Of a DNA stretch of 17,654 nucleotides, positions 5,116 to 13,934 are shown one piece after another. The stretch comes from JAWCQZ01 sp964486625 (lineage in GTDB: Archaea; Halobacteriota; Syntropharchaeia; JACQPP01), in assembly GCA_964486625.1 (NCBI GenBank), contig CAZANW010000044.1, forward strand, positions 1 through 17,654. The letters run 5' to 3'. Each line of letters starts with the position of its first letter. The stretch's first letter is position 1. Made by a program: the position numbers and the translations under genes. The notes beneath the pieces are model-generated. The model searched no databases. It was not told the origin of the DNA and saw only the letters and a program-made list of their open reading frames with translations.

Positions 5116-6298
5116 CGACTCCCGCCTTCTTCAGTTCCGCCACCTTCCCCCCGTCCATCCCGAGCCACTCCTTCAAAACCTCCTCCGTGTGCTCCCCGAG
5201 GGCGGGCGCCGCCCTCCGGAGGACCGGCGGGGTGTCGGCAAGTTTCAGCGGCGAGCCGATGACCTTCACCTTTCCCAGTTTCGGGTGCTCCATCTCCACC
5301 ACCATCTTCCGGTGGAGCATCTGGGGGTCCCGGAGCGCCTCGGGCATGGCGTAGGCGGGCCCCGCGGGCACGTCGTGCCCGTTGAGGAACTTCACCCACT
5401 CGTCCCGGGGCTTCGTCTTGAAGAGGGCCTCGATTTCGGCCAGCGCCCCGGGCAACCGGTCGTCGCTCGGGAGGTGGTAACTCTGCCACGCGGGCTTGTT
5501 CACGGCCTTGCAGAAGTTGCCCCAGAAGTGGGGCTCCAGGGCCGCGAGGGTCACGAACTTCCCGTCGGCCGCCTCGTAGATGCGGTAGCAGGGGTAGCGG
5601 CCCGAGAGAATCCGCTCCCGGGGCGAGGGGTGGCGGTCTTCGGCGACGGCGGGGGCCGCGGCGAGGGGGAGCCAGGCCATGGCGCCGTCCGCCATGGCGA
5701 TGTCCACGAACTGCCCGCGGCCCGTTTTCTGCCGGGCGAGGAGGGCCGCCAGGATGCCCATGACCGCCATAGAGCCCCCGCCGCCGAGGTCCGCGACCTG
5801 GAGGGGCAGGACGGAGGGCTTCGGCCCGGCCCCCAGGTCGAGCCCCCCGGCGATGCCGACGTAGTTCAGGTCGTGGCCCGGCCACTCCTTGTAGGGGCCG
5901 TCCTGCCCGTAGCCCGAGATGGAGCAATAGATGGCCTTCGGGTTGACTTTCCGGACCGCCTCCCACCCGACGCCGAGCCGGTCCGCGACCCCGGGCCGGA
6001 ACCCCTCCGCCACCACGTCGCACTTTTTCGCCAGTTCCAGGAAGAGGTCGCGGCCCCGGCTGTCCTTCAGGTTCAGGGTGATGGAGCGCTTGTTCCGGTT
6101 CAACAGGAGGAAGGCCGCCCCCTCTTTCACCGCGCCCTTCTTCACCTGGGGCGGCCCCCACCGCACGGTGTCGCCGGTCCGGGGCTCCTCGATTTTCACC
6201 ACGTCGGCCCCCAGGTCGCCGAGCATCTGGGTGCACCAGGGGCCGGGGAGGAGGCGGGTCAGGTCGAGAACCTTGACGCCCTCCAGGGCCGAAACCAT
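5111..6298 (-). CDS. Alpha-methylacyl-CoA racemase (CaiB/BaiF CoA-transferase family)
   Basis: A 395-residue member of the class III CoA-transferase fold. It opens with LEGVKVLDLTRLLPGPWCTQMLGDLGADVVKIE, the CoA-binding half. SGYGQDGPYKEWPGHDLNY holds His142 and LPLQVADLGGGGS holds Asp170. These match the His/Asp pair that moves the alpha proton in methylacyl-CoA racemases, and AALEPHFW supplies the Glu (about 255) of that active site. This pattern favours a racemase over a true CoA transferase, whose catalytic Asp lies elsewhere. The reaction is interconversion of (2R)- and (2S)-methylacyl-CoA, used in breaking down branched lipids. ATG 6298 is chosen over ATG 6355 because a TTTAAG box lies between them, 25 nt upstream of 6298. 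The gene stands alone, divergent from purA; no beta-oxidation genes are nearby. Confidence 0.88.
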   Translation of the reverse strand: MVSALEGVKVLDLTRLLPGPWCTQMLGDLGADVVKIEEPRTGDTVRWGPPQVKKGAVKEGAAFLLLNRNKRSITLNLKDSRGRDLFLELAKKCDVVAEGFRPGVADRLGVGWEAVRKVNPKAIYCSISGYGQDGPYKEWPGHDLNYVGIAGGLDLGAGPKPSVLPLQVADLGGGGSMAVMGILAALLARQKTGRGQFVDIAMADGAMAWLPLAAAPAVAEDRHPSPRERILSGRYPCYRIYEAADGKFVTLAALEPHFWGNFCKAVNKPAWQSYHLPSDDRLPGALAEIEALFKTKPRDEWVKFLNGHDVPAGPAYAMPEALRDPQMLHRKMVVEMEHPKLGKVKVIGSPLKLADTPPVLRRAAPALGEHTEEVLKEWLGMDGGKVAELKKAGVV

Positions 6299-6319
6299 CG
6301 CGGGCGAGAGGCGGGGGGC

Positions 6320-6327
6320 ACTTAAAC
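6320..6327 (-). promoter_or_regulatory. TATA-like box for the racemase gene
   Basis: GTTTAAGT on the minus strand is centred about 25 nt upstream of ATG 6298. It lies downstream of the alternative start at 6355, which argues against that start. Confidence 0.55.
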
Positions 6328-6355
6328 CATCCGTTTCGCGGAGGAAAGCCGCCAT

Positions 6356-6363
6356 ACATTTTT
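6356..6363 (+). promoter_or_regulatory. TATA-like box for purA
   Basis: ACATTTTT is centred about 28 nt upstream of the purA ATG at 6388. It is back to back with the racemase promoter in an 89-nt divergent gap. Confidence 0.5.
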
Positions 6364-6387
6364 GACGGCGCCTCCCGATGGTCGGGG

Positions 6388-7428
6388 ATGACCGTCACGA
6401 TTGCCGTCGGCGGCTTCTGGGGCGACGAGGGGAAGGGGAAAATCGTCGCCTACCTCGCGACGCGCGACCGGCCGGACGTGATTGCCCGCGGCGGCGTCGG
6501 GCCCAACGCGGGCCACACCGTCCAGGGCGAGGGGTTCAAGGAGGGGCTCCGGATGGTCCCCTCGGGCTACGTCCACAAGGGCGCGCGGCTCCTCATCGGA
6601 CCCGGAGTGCTGGTCAACCCCGCGCTGGTGGTCGCCGAGGCCGACCGGCTCGGGCTGCGGAAGCGCCTCGGGGTGGACGGGAACTGCGGCGTCATCGAGG
6701 AGCGCCACGTCGAGGCCGAGAAGGTGGAGGCCCATTTGGCCGTGACCATCGGCTCGACGAAGAGCGGGTGCGGCGCGGCCAACGCAGACCGGGTTTACCG
6801 CCGCGCGAAGTTGGCGCGGGAGGTGCCCGAGTTGAGGGAATTCATCGCCGACGTCCCCGCCGAACTCCACCGGGCCATCGCGCGGGGGCGGAACGTGCTG
6901 CTGGAGGGGACCCAGGGCTTCGGGCTCTCGCTCTACCACGGGACCTATCCCTACGTGACCAGCAAGGACACGACCGCGGCGCAGGTGGCGGCCGACGCGG
7001 GCGTCGGGCCGACGGCGGTGGACGAAGTCGTGGTAGTCTTCAAGGCCTTCCCGACCCGGGTCGGGCCGGGGCCCTTCCCTTCGGAGATGGGGGATGCCGA
7101 GGCCGAGAAACTGGGGCTGGTCGAGTTCGGGACCGTCACCGGCCGGAAGCGGCGGGTGGGGCGGTGGGACGGGGCGCTCGCCCGGCGCGCCTGCCTCCTC
7201 AACGGAGCGACGCAAGCCGCCATCACCGGCATCGACAAGGTGGACCCCGCCTGCCGGGGGGCGCGGCGGTGGGCGGACCTGACCCCGAAAGCGCGCGCAT
7301 TCGTGGAGCGGGCGGAGCGGGACGCCGGGGTCCCGGTGGCGCTCGTCTCCACCGGGCCCGCCCTGGAGGAGACCGTGGACCGGAGGCCGAAAGGCAAAAG
7401 TGCGGGAAGAGGCAAGAGGCGCCGATGA
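6388..7428 (+). CDS. purA: Adenylosuccinate synthetase (short archaeal form)
   Basis: A 346-residue enzyme that joins IMP and aspartate with GTP to make adenylosuccinate, the first committed step to AMP. WGDEGKGK (11-18) is the phosphate-binding loop with catalytic Asp13, and GPNAGHT (38-44) holds His43. GSTKSGCGAANADR (122-135) is the IMP loop, EGTQGFGLSLYHGTYPYVTS (173-192) the second signature, and VSTGP near the C-terminus the base-recognition loop. At about 345 residues it is of the short archaeal type rather than the roughly 430-residue bacterial type. The last dozen residues are Lys/Arg-rich. It heads a run of + genes and its stop overlaps the trm112 start as ATGA. Confidence 0.96.
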   Translation: MTVTIAVGGFWGDEGKGKIVAYLATRDRPDVIARGGVGPNAGHTVQGEGFKEGLRMVPSGYVHKGARLLIGPGVLVNPALVVAEADRLGLRKRLGVDGNCGVIEERHVEAEKVEAHLAVTIGSTKSGCGAANADRVYRRAKLAREVPELREFIADVPAELHRAIARGRNVLLEGTQGFGLSLYHGTYPYVTSKDTTAAQVAADAGVGPTAVDEVVVVFKAFPTRVGPGPFPSEMGDAEAEKLGLVEFGTVTGRKRRVGRWDGALARRACLLNGATQAAITGIDKVDPACRGARRWADLTPKARAFVERAERDAGVPVALVSTGPALEETVDRRPKGKSAGRGKRRR

Positions 7429-7610
7429 AGCGCGACCTGATGGAAATCCTGGCGTGTCCTATGTGCAAAGGGGAACTCCAACTCGCCGCGAAGAAGGAGG
7501 AGGGGGACGACATCGTCGAGGGCGAGTTGCGCTGCCCCAAGTGCGGCGAGGCCTACCCCATCGAGGACTCCATCCCGAACCTCCTGCCGCCCGACATGCG
7601 GGGGAAGTAG
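7425..7610 (+). CDS. Trm112-like zinc-binding methyltransferase activator
   Basis: A 61-residue protein starting MKRDLMEILACPMCKGELQL and ending LRCPKCGEAYPIEDSIPNLLPPD. The cysteine pairs CPMC (11-14) and CPKC (37-40) and the IEDSIPNLLP tail are the Trm112 (Pfam Trm112p, also YcaR-like) pattern. In archaea and eukaryotes Trm112 stabilises and activates several methyltransferases that act on tRNA, rRNA and release factor. No partner methyltransferase of that kind is encoded in this window. The ATG overlaps the purA stop by 4 nt, so the two are translated from one mRNA. The gene has no promoter of its own that I can see. Confidence 0.9.
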   Translation: MKRDLMEILACPMCKGELQLAAKKEEGDDIVEGELRCPKCGEAYPIEDSIPNLLPPDMRGK

Positions 7611-7619
7611 GCGAAGTAA

Positions 7620-7628
7620 GTTTTCATA
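7620..7628 (+). promoter_or_regulatory. TATA-like box for the two-TM protein gene
   Basis: GTTTTCATA is centred about 26 nt upstream of ATG 7650, in the 39-nt gap after trm112. It supports a separate leaderless transcript. Confidence 0.45.
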
Positions 7629-7649
7629 CGCGGCCATCGACTTCCCCGG

Positions 7650-8282
7650 ATGGCCAAGCCCGCGCCGCCCCCGCCCCAGCCCTCGCAGACCATTCACATC
7701 GGGCGCAAGGAACCCGACTCCATTGAGTTCGACTTCCCCCAGGTGGTCTACCCCCTGCAGAGGGGCGAGGAGGTCTCCCTCGAACTGAAAATCGTGAACC
7801 ACGGGGAGCCCGCCCACGTGAAACTCGCCGTCGGCGCTTCCCTGAAGGAGGCGGTCCTCATCCACGGCGACAGCCCCTACGTGAAGGGGGAGGAGGCGGT
7901 CCCGGTGATTCTCCGCCTCCCCAAGGACGCCCGGACCCCCCTGAAGGGGGAGATTGCGGTCACCGCGGGCTACGGGGCCCGCAAGGCTGCGTTCGGGGTC
8001 CTCCTCGGCGACCCCCGCGCCTCCCGGCCGGCAAAGGACGAAGAAGCGGCCCCGGAGGTGCCCCGCCCGGCGGAGGCTGCGCCGCCCGCCGTGCTCAAGG
8101 TCCGCCGGGAGCGGGCGCGGGACTGGAGGCTCTGGTCCCTCGCCGCCCTCGGGGTCTCCCTCGCCGCGGCGGCCCTCCTCGCCTCCGCCGGGGCCGTCGT
8201 GGAAACTTTCACCGCGGCGTGGGTGGCCTCGGCCCTCATGGTGGTGCTCCTCCTTCGGGGGGCGGGGCCCCGGGGCAAGTAG
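7650..8282 (+). CDS. Uncharacterised membrane-anchored protein with a beta-sandwich-like domain
   Basis: A 210-residue protein I do not recognise. Residues 1-14 are Pro-rich. Residues 24-120 alternate short hydrophobic beta strands, for example SLELKIVN, HVKLAVG, AVPVILRLP and GEIAVTAGYG. This is the pattern of an Ig-like or transglutaminase-adjacent beta-sandwich often seen in archaeal surface proteins. A charged Ala/Pro linker (122-148) leads to a basic stretch, VRRERARDWR, and two hydrophobic helices, about 161-184 and 186-203, forming a C-terminal hairpin. There is no N-terminal signal peptide, so the soluble domain is probably cytoplasmic; this is an inference from the basic residues before the first helix. 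It sits between trm112 and pyrG with its own TATA-like box. Function unknown. Confidence 0.8.
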   Translation: MAKPAPPPPQPSQTIHIGRKEPDSIEFDFPQVVYPLQRGEEVSLELKIVNHGEPAHVKLAVGASLKEAVLIHGDSPYVKGEEAVPVILRLPKDARTPLKGEIAVTAGYGARKAAFGVLLGDPRASRPAKDEEAAPEVPRPAEAAPPAVLKVRRERARDWRLWSLAALGVSLAAAALLASAGAVVETFTAAWVASALMVVLLLRGAGPRGK

Positions 8283-8290
8283 GAAGAAAC

Positions 8291-8298
8291 GTTTTTCA
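8291..8298 (+). promoter_or_regulatory. TATA-like box for pyrG
   Basis: GTTTTTCA is centred about 26 nt upstream of GTG 8321 and is the main reason for choosing that start codon. Confidence 0.5.
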
Positions 8299-8320
8299 CC
8301 CCCCGGTTGCTAACCTGCAC

Positions 8321-9976
8321 GTGCCCACCAACGGCCGCAACGGGGGGTCCACCCGTTTCATTTTCGTCACCGGAGGCGTCATGAGCGGCCTCGGCAAGGG
8401 CATCGCCGCCGCCTCCATCGGCCGCCTCCTCAAGGGGCTCGGGGCGACCGTGGCGCCGGTGAAGATGGACCCCTACCTCAACGTGGACGCGGGGACTATC
8501 GGCCCCCTCCAGCACGGCGAGGTGTGGGTCACCGAGGACGGCGGGGAGATTGACATGGACCTGGGCCACTACGAGCGGTTCCTCCAGCAGGACGTCCCCA
8601 AGGACCACAACATCACCGCGGGGCAAATCTGGCAGGCGGTCATCGAGAAGGAGCGGCGGGGCGAATACCTGGGCCAGACGGTTCAAATCATCCCCCACAT
8701 CACCGACGAGATACGGAGGCGCCTCCAGGGGGTGGCCGACCGCTCCAAGCCCGAGGTGGTCGTCGCCGAACTCGGCGGCACCGTCGGGGACATCGAGAGC
8801 GAGGCGTTCCTCGAGGCGGCGCGGCAGATGGCGCAGGCCTACCGGGAGCGGGTCCTCTTCGTCCACGTCACCCTCGTCCCGGCGGGGCACGAAGGGGAGC
8901 AGAAGACCAAGCCCACCCAGCACAGCGTCGCGGAACTGCGGGCCCGGGGCATCCAGCCCGACGTCATCATCGCCCGGGCCGACGCGCCCCTGACCCCCGA
9001 GAGCCGGGCCAAGATCGCCCTCTTCTGCCAGGTCCCCAAGGAGCAGGTCATCAGCGGGCCGACGGTGAACAACATCTACGGGGTTCCTCTGATTTTCGAG
9101 GAGGAGGGGCTCGGGAAACTGCTGGCGGAGCGGCTGAAGTTGAAAGGCAAGGGCCCCGGGCTCGCCGAATGGCAGCGCATCGTGGACGAGATGGATGGGG
9201 CGGAGCGCGAGGTCACGATTGCGATGGCCGGGAAATACGTGGCCCTCGCGGACTCCTACATCTCCCTGAACGAGGCGCTGAAGCACGCCGCCGCCTCCCT
9301 CGGGGCCCGGGTCAAAATCCGGTATGTCAACACCGAGGAGGTGGAGAAGGACCCGGCGGTCCTCGCATCCCTCGCGGGGGCCGGAGGAATCCTGGTCCCC
9401 GGCGGCTTCGGGTCGCGGGGAGCGGAGGGGAAAATCCGGACCATCCAGTACGCCCGGGAGAAGGGGATCCCCTACCTGGGCCTCTGCTTCGGGTTTCAGC
9501 TGGCGGTGATTGAATTCGCCCGGAACGCGGCGGGGCTGAAGAAGGCCCACACCTCCGAAATCGACCCCAAGAGCCCCTACCCGGTGGTGGACATCCTGGA
9601 GCACCTGCGCCAGGCCCAGATGGGGGGGACCATGCGGCTGGGGGCCCAGCCCGTGAAGTTGAGGCCCGACACCCGGGCCCGCGCCCTCTACGGCGGCCAG
9701 GAAATCATCCTGGAGCGGCACCGCCACAGGTACGAGGTGAACCCCCGGTTCATCCCGGCCCTGGAGCAGGCGGGGCTGGTCTTCTCCGGGGTCTCCCCGG
9801 ACGGGCGGATGGAGGTCCTGGAACTCCCCGGCCCCTACTTTTTCCTGGCGACCCAGTTCCACCCCGAGTTCAAGTCCCGGCCGGGGGCCCCCGCGCCCGT
9901 CCTCCGCGCCTTCCTCCAGGCGGCGCTCAAAAACGGGGGAGGGGTTCATAAGGCCCCCGGCCCAGGGGCAGGATGA
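8321..9976 (+). CDS. pyrG: CTP synthase
   Basis: A 551-residue glutamine-hydrolysing enzyme that aminates UTP to CTP with ATP. The N-terminal amidoligase domain begins FIFVTGGVMSGLGKG (13-27), followed by KMDPYLNVDAGT and EDGGEIDMDLGHYERF. The C-terminal class I glutamine amidotransferase domain has GILVPGGFGSRG, the nucleophile elbow GLCFGFQ with Cys389, and FHPEF with His514 and Glu516. Thus the Cys-His-Glu triad is complete. The start is taken as GTG 8321 because a TATA-like box lies 26 nt upstream; the frame is open further left into the preceding gene. About ten residues of unconserved sequence then precede the conserved domain. The C-terminus overlaps the ATPase start as ATGA, although that gene also seems to have its own promoter. 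Confidence 0.96.
   Translation: MPTNGRNGGSTRFIFVTGGVMSGLGKGIAAASIGRLLKGLGATVAPVKMDPYLNVDAGTIGPLQHGEVWVTEDGGEIDMDLGHYERFLQQDVPKDHNITAGQIWQAVIEKERRGEYLGQTVQIIPHITDEIRRRLQGVADRSKPEVVVAELGGTVGDIESEAFLEAARQMAQAYRERVLFVHVTLVPAGHEGEQKTKPTQHSVAELRARGIQPDVIIARADAPLTPESRAKIALFCQVPKEQVISGPTVNNIYGVPLIFEEEGLGKLLAERLKLKGKGPGLAEWQRIVDEMDGAEREVTIAMAGKYVALADSYISLNEALKHAAASLGARVKIRYVNTEEVEKDPAVLASLAGAGGILVPGGFGSRGAEGKIRTIQYAREKGIPYLGLCFGFQLAVIEFARNAAGLKKAHTSEIDPKSPYPVVDILEHLRQAQMGGTMRLGAQPVKLRPDTRARALYGGQEIILERHRHRYEVNPRFIPALEQAGLVFSGVSPDGRMEVLELPGPYFFLATQFHPEFKSRPGAPAPVLRAFLQAALKNGGGVHKAPGPGAG
9944..9951 (+). promoter_or_regulatory. TATA-like box for the AAA+ ATPase, inside pyrG
   Basis: GTTCATAA lies within the last codons of pyrG and is centred about 25 nt upstream of ATG 9973. 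A very similar GTTCATAG precedes trpC. Confidence 0.45.
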
Positions 9977-11452
9977 AACCCGGTTCCGAGGAGACAGCGG
10001 ACATCCTCCTGGAGGAGGTCTCCGTCACCGAGAGCAGCGCCCCCCGCTTCCTCCTCCAGGGCAAGGAGGTGGACCTCTGGGATGGCGAGTACCGGGGATA
10101 CCACTCGAAGACCTCGGCGGAGTACATCCGGGAGCGCGTCCTCCAGGCCCAGAAGGAGGGCAGGGACCCCTTCCCCGACGTGGTCGGGAAGCGGGCGGAG
10201 AAGGAGATGGTGAAGAACGCTCTCCTCAGCGGCTCCACCCTCCTCTTCAAGGGGAGGAAGGGCTACGGCAAGACGACCTTCTCCAAGGCGGTCGCAAAAC
10301 TCCTGCCGGAGAAACTCCTCACGGTCCGGGGGTGCAAAATCAGCGACGACCCGACCCGGCCGTCCTGCTTCTCCTGCAAGAGGAAACTGCTCACCCAGGA
10401 CTCGGTGGAGGTGGCCTGGGTCCCCCGGGTCTGGGTCCGCATCCCCGGCGACCCCCAGTTGACGACCCGCCAGCTCATCGGCGGCATCTCCATACAGAAA
10501 ATCCGGGAGGGGCTCGACCTCGACCACCCCGAGGTCTTCGTCCCGGGCCGGGCCCTGAAGGCGAACCGGGGCATCGGCTACTACGACGAACTGGGGGCCA
10601 TCCCGTCGAGCCTCCAGACCCTCCTCCACGAACTCTTCGAGGAGGGGCAGGTCACCACCACCGAGGGGGACGTGATTCCCTTCCGCATCGACGCCGTCGA
10701 GATTGCGGCCACGAACCCGGCCAACTACCGGGGGACCAGCCCCATCAAGGAGCCCCTCCTCGACCGCATGGAGGAAATCACCATCGGGCCCCCCGAGACC
10801 CTGGAGGAGGAGGTCGAAATCGGGAAGCGGAACATGTACCTCGCCCGCAGGGGCCAGGACCCGAAGATGCCCCCCTGGCACATGGAGGTCCTCGCCACCG
10901 CGGTCCGTCTCGCCCGCGACCGGGAGGAGACCGACATCGCCCGCTCCATCGAGAGCGAGCCTTCCTGCCGCGCCACCATCAAACTGTTCGACCACGTGAA
11001 GTCCCAGGCCCTCATGAACGGCCGGGAGGTGCCCCTCTTGGCGGACTACGGGCCCGGCTTCTCGGTGGCGAAACTGGCCCTCGGGGGGCGCATCGAGTTG
11101 GGCTACGGCTCCCGGGAGCCCAAGGAGAAGGTCATCGAGAGGCTCGTGGACCGGGCCATCGACGGGCTCTGCAAGCGGGTCTACGAGAAACTGCCCGAGG
11201 ACAGGTTCGAGAAACTGATGGCCGAACTCAAAGCCCTCGCCAAGGAGGGACAGTGGAGCCCCGCCCGGGAGACGGTGGCGAAACTGAAGGGCAAGCCGGT
11301 CCTGTCGGCCCTCCTGAAGGAGATGGCGGACAAGGTGGAGGAGTTCTACCCCAGCGCCGCCGAGATGGTGGTCGAGTCGGTGGCCCGGTGCAACCGGAGC
11401 GCGGAGAGGGTGGACGGGACCTACAAGTTCGTCGAGGGGAACGGCGGGGCGG

Positions 11453-11466
<14 letters not shown>
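9973..11466 (+). CDS. Magnesium-chelatase subunit I-like AAA+ ATPase
   Basis: A 497-residue AAA+ protein. Walker A is GRKGYGKT (94-101), Walker B is GIGYYDELG (200-208, Asp205-Glu206) and sensor 1 is AATNPANY (245-252). A likely arginine finger lies in PLLDRMEE (Arg265). The order and the PVxFRIDAVxIAATNP-type context resemble ChlI/BchI and the helix-2-insert clade, including MoxR-like ATPases. Between Walker A and B is a Cys cluster, C121-x10-C132-x2-C135, which may bind zinc. The C-terminal 200 residues are helical and charged and lack a VWA domain. Chelatase-type ATPases normally work with a VWA partner, but none is encoded nearby and no tetrapyrrole gene is present. A remodelling role is therefore more likely than Mg insertion, and the substrate is unknown. 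The start overlaps the pyrG stop by 4 nt. Confidence 0.85.
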
Positions 11467-12592
<1,126 letters not shown>

Positions 12593-12615
12593 CGGTTCCT
12601 GACTCGCGGTTCCGA

Positions 12616-12622
12616 CTTAAAG
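12616..12622 (-). promoter_or_regulatory. TATA-like box for the aminotransferase gene
   Basis: CTTTAAG on the minus strand, centred 27 nt upstream of ATG 12592. An identical CTTTAAG on the plus strand starts 46 nt further right. Confidence 0.55.
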
Positions 12623-12667
12623 CGTGCAGGGACAGGCTGAAAGGACCCAGTCACTTCCCGACCAAAC

Positions 12668-12674
12668 CTTTAAG
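12668..12674 (+). promoter_or_regulatory. TATA-like box for the zinc-ribbon gene and possibly the trp region
   Basis: CTTTAAG is centred about 37 nt upstream of ATG 12708, so the transcript would carry a leader of roughly 10 nt. An ATG at 12624 lies upstream of this box and is therefore not the start. Confidence 0.5.
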
Positions 12675-12707
12675 CCCGCGGACCGGACCGAAAACCCCAG
12701 AGCGGAC

Positions 12708-12857
12708 ATGGAGTCCCACTATCGAATCCAGGCCTCGTGCCGCGAGTGCGGCCACTACATCCCTCTCCTGGACACCGAGAACGTCCTGGCGGTGGCTTGC
12801 CCCCGGTGCGGCGGGGACCTGGAGATTTTCAAGGCGGAACAGATTCTGCTGGCATAA
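12708..12857 (+). CDS. Small zinc-ribbon protein of unknown function
   Basis: A 49-residue protein, MESHYRIQASCRECGHYI, then ACPRCGGDLEIFKAE. CREC (11-14) and CPRC (31-34) are two rubredoxin-like knuckles 16 residues apart, which would bind one zinc. The second half resembles the zinc ribbons at the ends of archaeal transcription factors and of many small archaeal proteins, but no partner domain is attached. The start ATG has a TATA-like box 37 nt upstream, while the longer frame from 12624 begins upstream of that box with unconserved sequence. It is the first + gene before the TrpD-like gene, 60 nt away. I cannot name a family with confidence; a nucleic-acid-binding or protein-contact role is inference. 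Confidence 0.75.
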   Translation: MESHYRIQASCRECGHYIPLLDTENVLAVACPRCGGDLEIFKAEQILLA

Positions 12858-12887
12858 TCCGGCGGGGAGGCGGGAGGTCCCCCTCGG

Positions 12888-12895
12888 GCTTATTC
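12888..12895 (+). promoter_or_regulatory. TATA-like box for the TrpD-like gene
   Basis: GCTTATTC is centred about 26 nt upstream of ATG 12918, within the 60-nt gap after the zinc-ribbon gene. It is close to the hisA box in sequence. Confidence 0.45.
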
Positions 12896-12917
12896 GGGGA
12901 GAGGGCCACAGGGCCCC

Positions 12918-13934
12918 ATGGCAAAACGGATTCCGGGACGCGGCGAGAGCCTCGCCTACTACATCAAGATTGTCGGGACCGGGGAGAAGCAGGCCGAGGA
13001 CCTGACCCAGGAGGAGGCGGCCGAAGCGATGGAGCTCATCCTCTCGGGCCGCGCCACCCCCGCCCAGACCGGCGCCTTCCTCCTGGCCCTCCGGATGAAG
13101 GGGGAGTCGGGGGCCGAGGTGGCGGGGTTCGCCGGGGCGGCCCGCGGCCGCGCGACGCCCGTCCGGGCGCCCCCGGGAGCCCTCGACGTCTGCGACTACG
13201 CGGGGCGCTCCGGGGAGCCCTCCCTCGGCCTCGCGGCCGACGTCATCGCGGCCTCCGCGGGGCTCCCCATCGTGCGCCACGGCGACGGCTCCGCCCCGGA
13301 GTTCGCGGGCCGCCGCTCGTTCATCGCCACCCTGCAGGCCCTCGGGGTCGAGGCGGGGCCCCGGCCGGACGCCATGCTCCAGTTCCTCCACGTCTCCCGG
13401 GTCTGCCCACCCCTCCACCGCCTCCTTGAGATGCGGAGGGAACTGGGGGTCCGCTCGGTCGCCCACGTGGTCGCCCGGCTGCTCAACCCCGCGGGGGCCC
13501 GGCTCCACCTGCTCGGCATCGCCCACCGTCCCACCCTGGAGAGGATGGCCCACGCCCTCCGGGCGCTGAGGGCGGAGCGGGCCCTCTTGGTGGACGGGGT
13601 CGCGGGCTCCGAGGAGGTGCCCCTGGACTCCGGAGTTGGGGTGTGCGAGATTCGGAACGGCGAGGTCCGGAACTACCGGCTGGGGCCCAAGGAGTTCGGC
13701 ATCAAGCCCGGGAGCGTGGAGCCGGTGAAGAGCGCGGAGGAGGACGCCGCCCTCGTCGAGGGGGTCCTGTCCGGCAAGGTCGAAGGGCCCCCGAGGGACT
13801 CCGCCCTCCTCAACTCCGCCCTCCGGCTCCAGGTCGCGGGCCGGGAGCCCGGGCCCTCGGAGGCGCTGGAAGCGGCCCGGGAGGCCCTCGACTCGGGCAA
13901 GGCTTTCTCCCTGCTGGAGCAACTGCGGAGATGA
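12918..13934 (+). CDS. TrpD-like paralogue with degenerate PRPP site (TrpD2/YbiB-like)
   Basis: A 338-residue protein of the nucleoside phosphorylase/anthranilate phosphoribosyltransferase fold. It aligns along its length with the true TrpD encoded next door: AMELILSGRATPAQTGAFLLALRMKGES, MRRELGVRS and LLNPAGARLHLLGI match. The catalytic motifs are changed. The PRPP loop DTCGTGGDRVKTFN is DVCDYAGRSGEPSL (about 90-103). The KHGNRSVTGPCGS region is RHGDGSAPEFAGR (120-132). The metal pair DE is SEE (231-233). Loss of GTGGD argues against anthranilate phosphoribosyltransferase activity. The TrpD2 (YbiB) family shows such losses and binds nucleic acid in the studied bacterial case. The stop overlaps the trpD ATG as ATGA, so the two are co-translated and might form a hetero-oligomer. 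The function is unproven. Confidence 0.87.
   Translation: MAKRIPGRGESLAYYIKIVGTGEKQAEDLTQEEAAEAMELILSGRATPAQTGAFLLALRMKGESGAEVAGFAGAARGRATPVRAPPGALDVCDYAGRSGEPSLGLAADVIAASAGLPIVRHGDGSAPEFAGRRSFIATLQALGVEAGPRPDAMLQFLHVSRVCPPLHRLLEMRRELGVRSVAHVVARLLNPAGARLHLLGIAHRPTLERMAHALRALRAERALLVDGVAGSEEVPLDSGVGVCEIRNGEVRNYRLGPKEFGIKPGSVEPVKSAEEDAALVEGVLSGKVEGPPRDSALLNSALRLQVAGREPGPSEALEAAREALDSGKAFSLLEQLRR

Noticed and set aside
6299..6355. Alternative racemase start at ATG 6355
   Set aside because: The probable TATA box at 6320-6327 lies downstream of it, and the added 19 residues are unlike the family.
7970..9949. A 659-codon open frame on the minus strand opposite pyrG
   Set aside because: It is antisense to a fully conserved CTP synthase gene. 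Long antisense frames are expected in DNA this rich in G+C, and the peptide is low-complexity with no recognisable motif.
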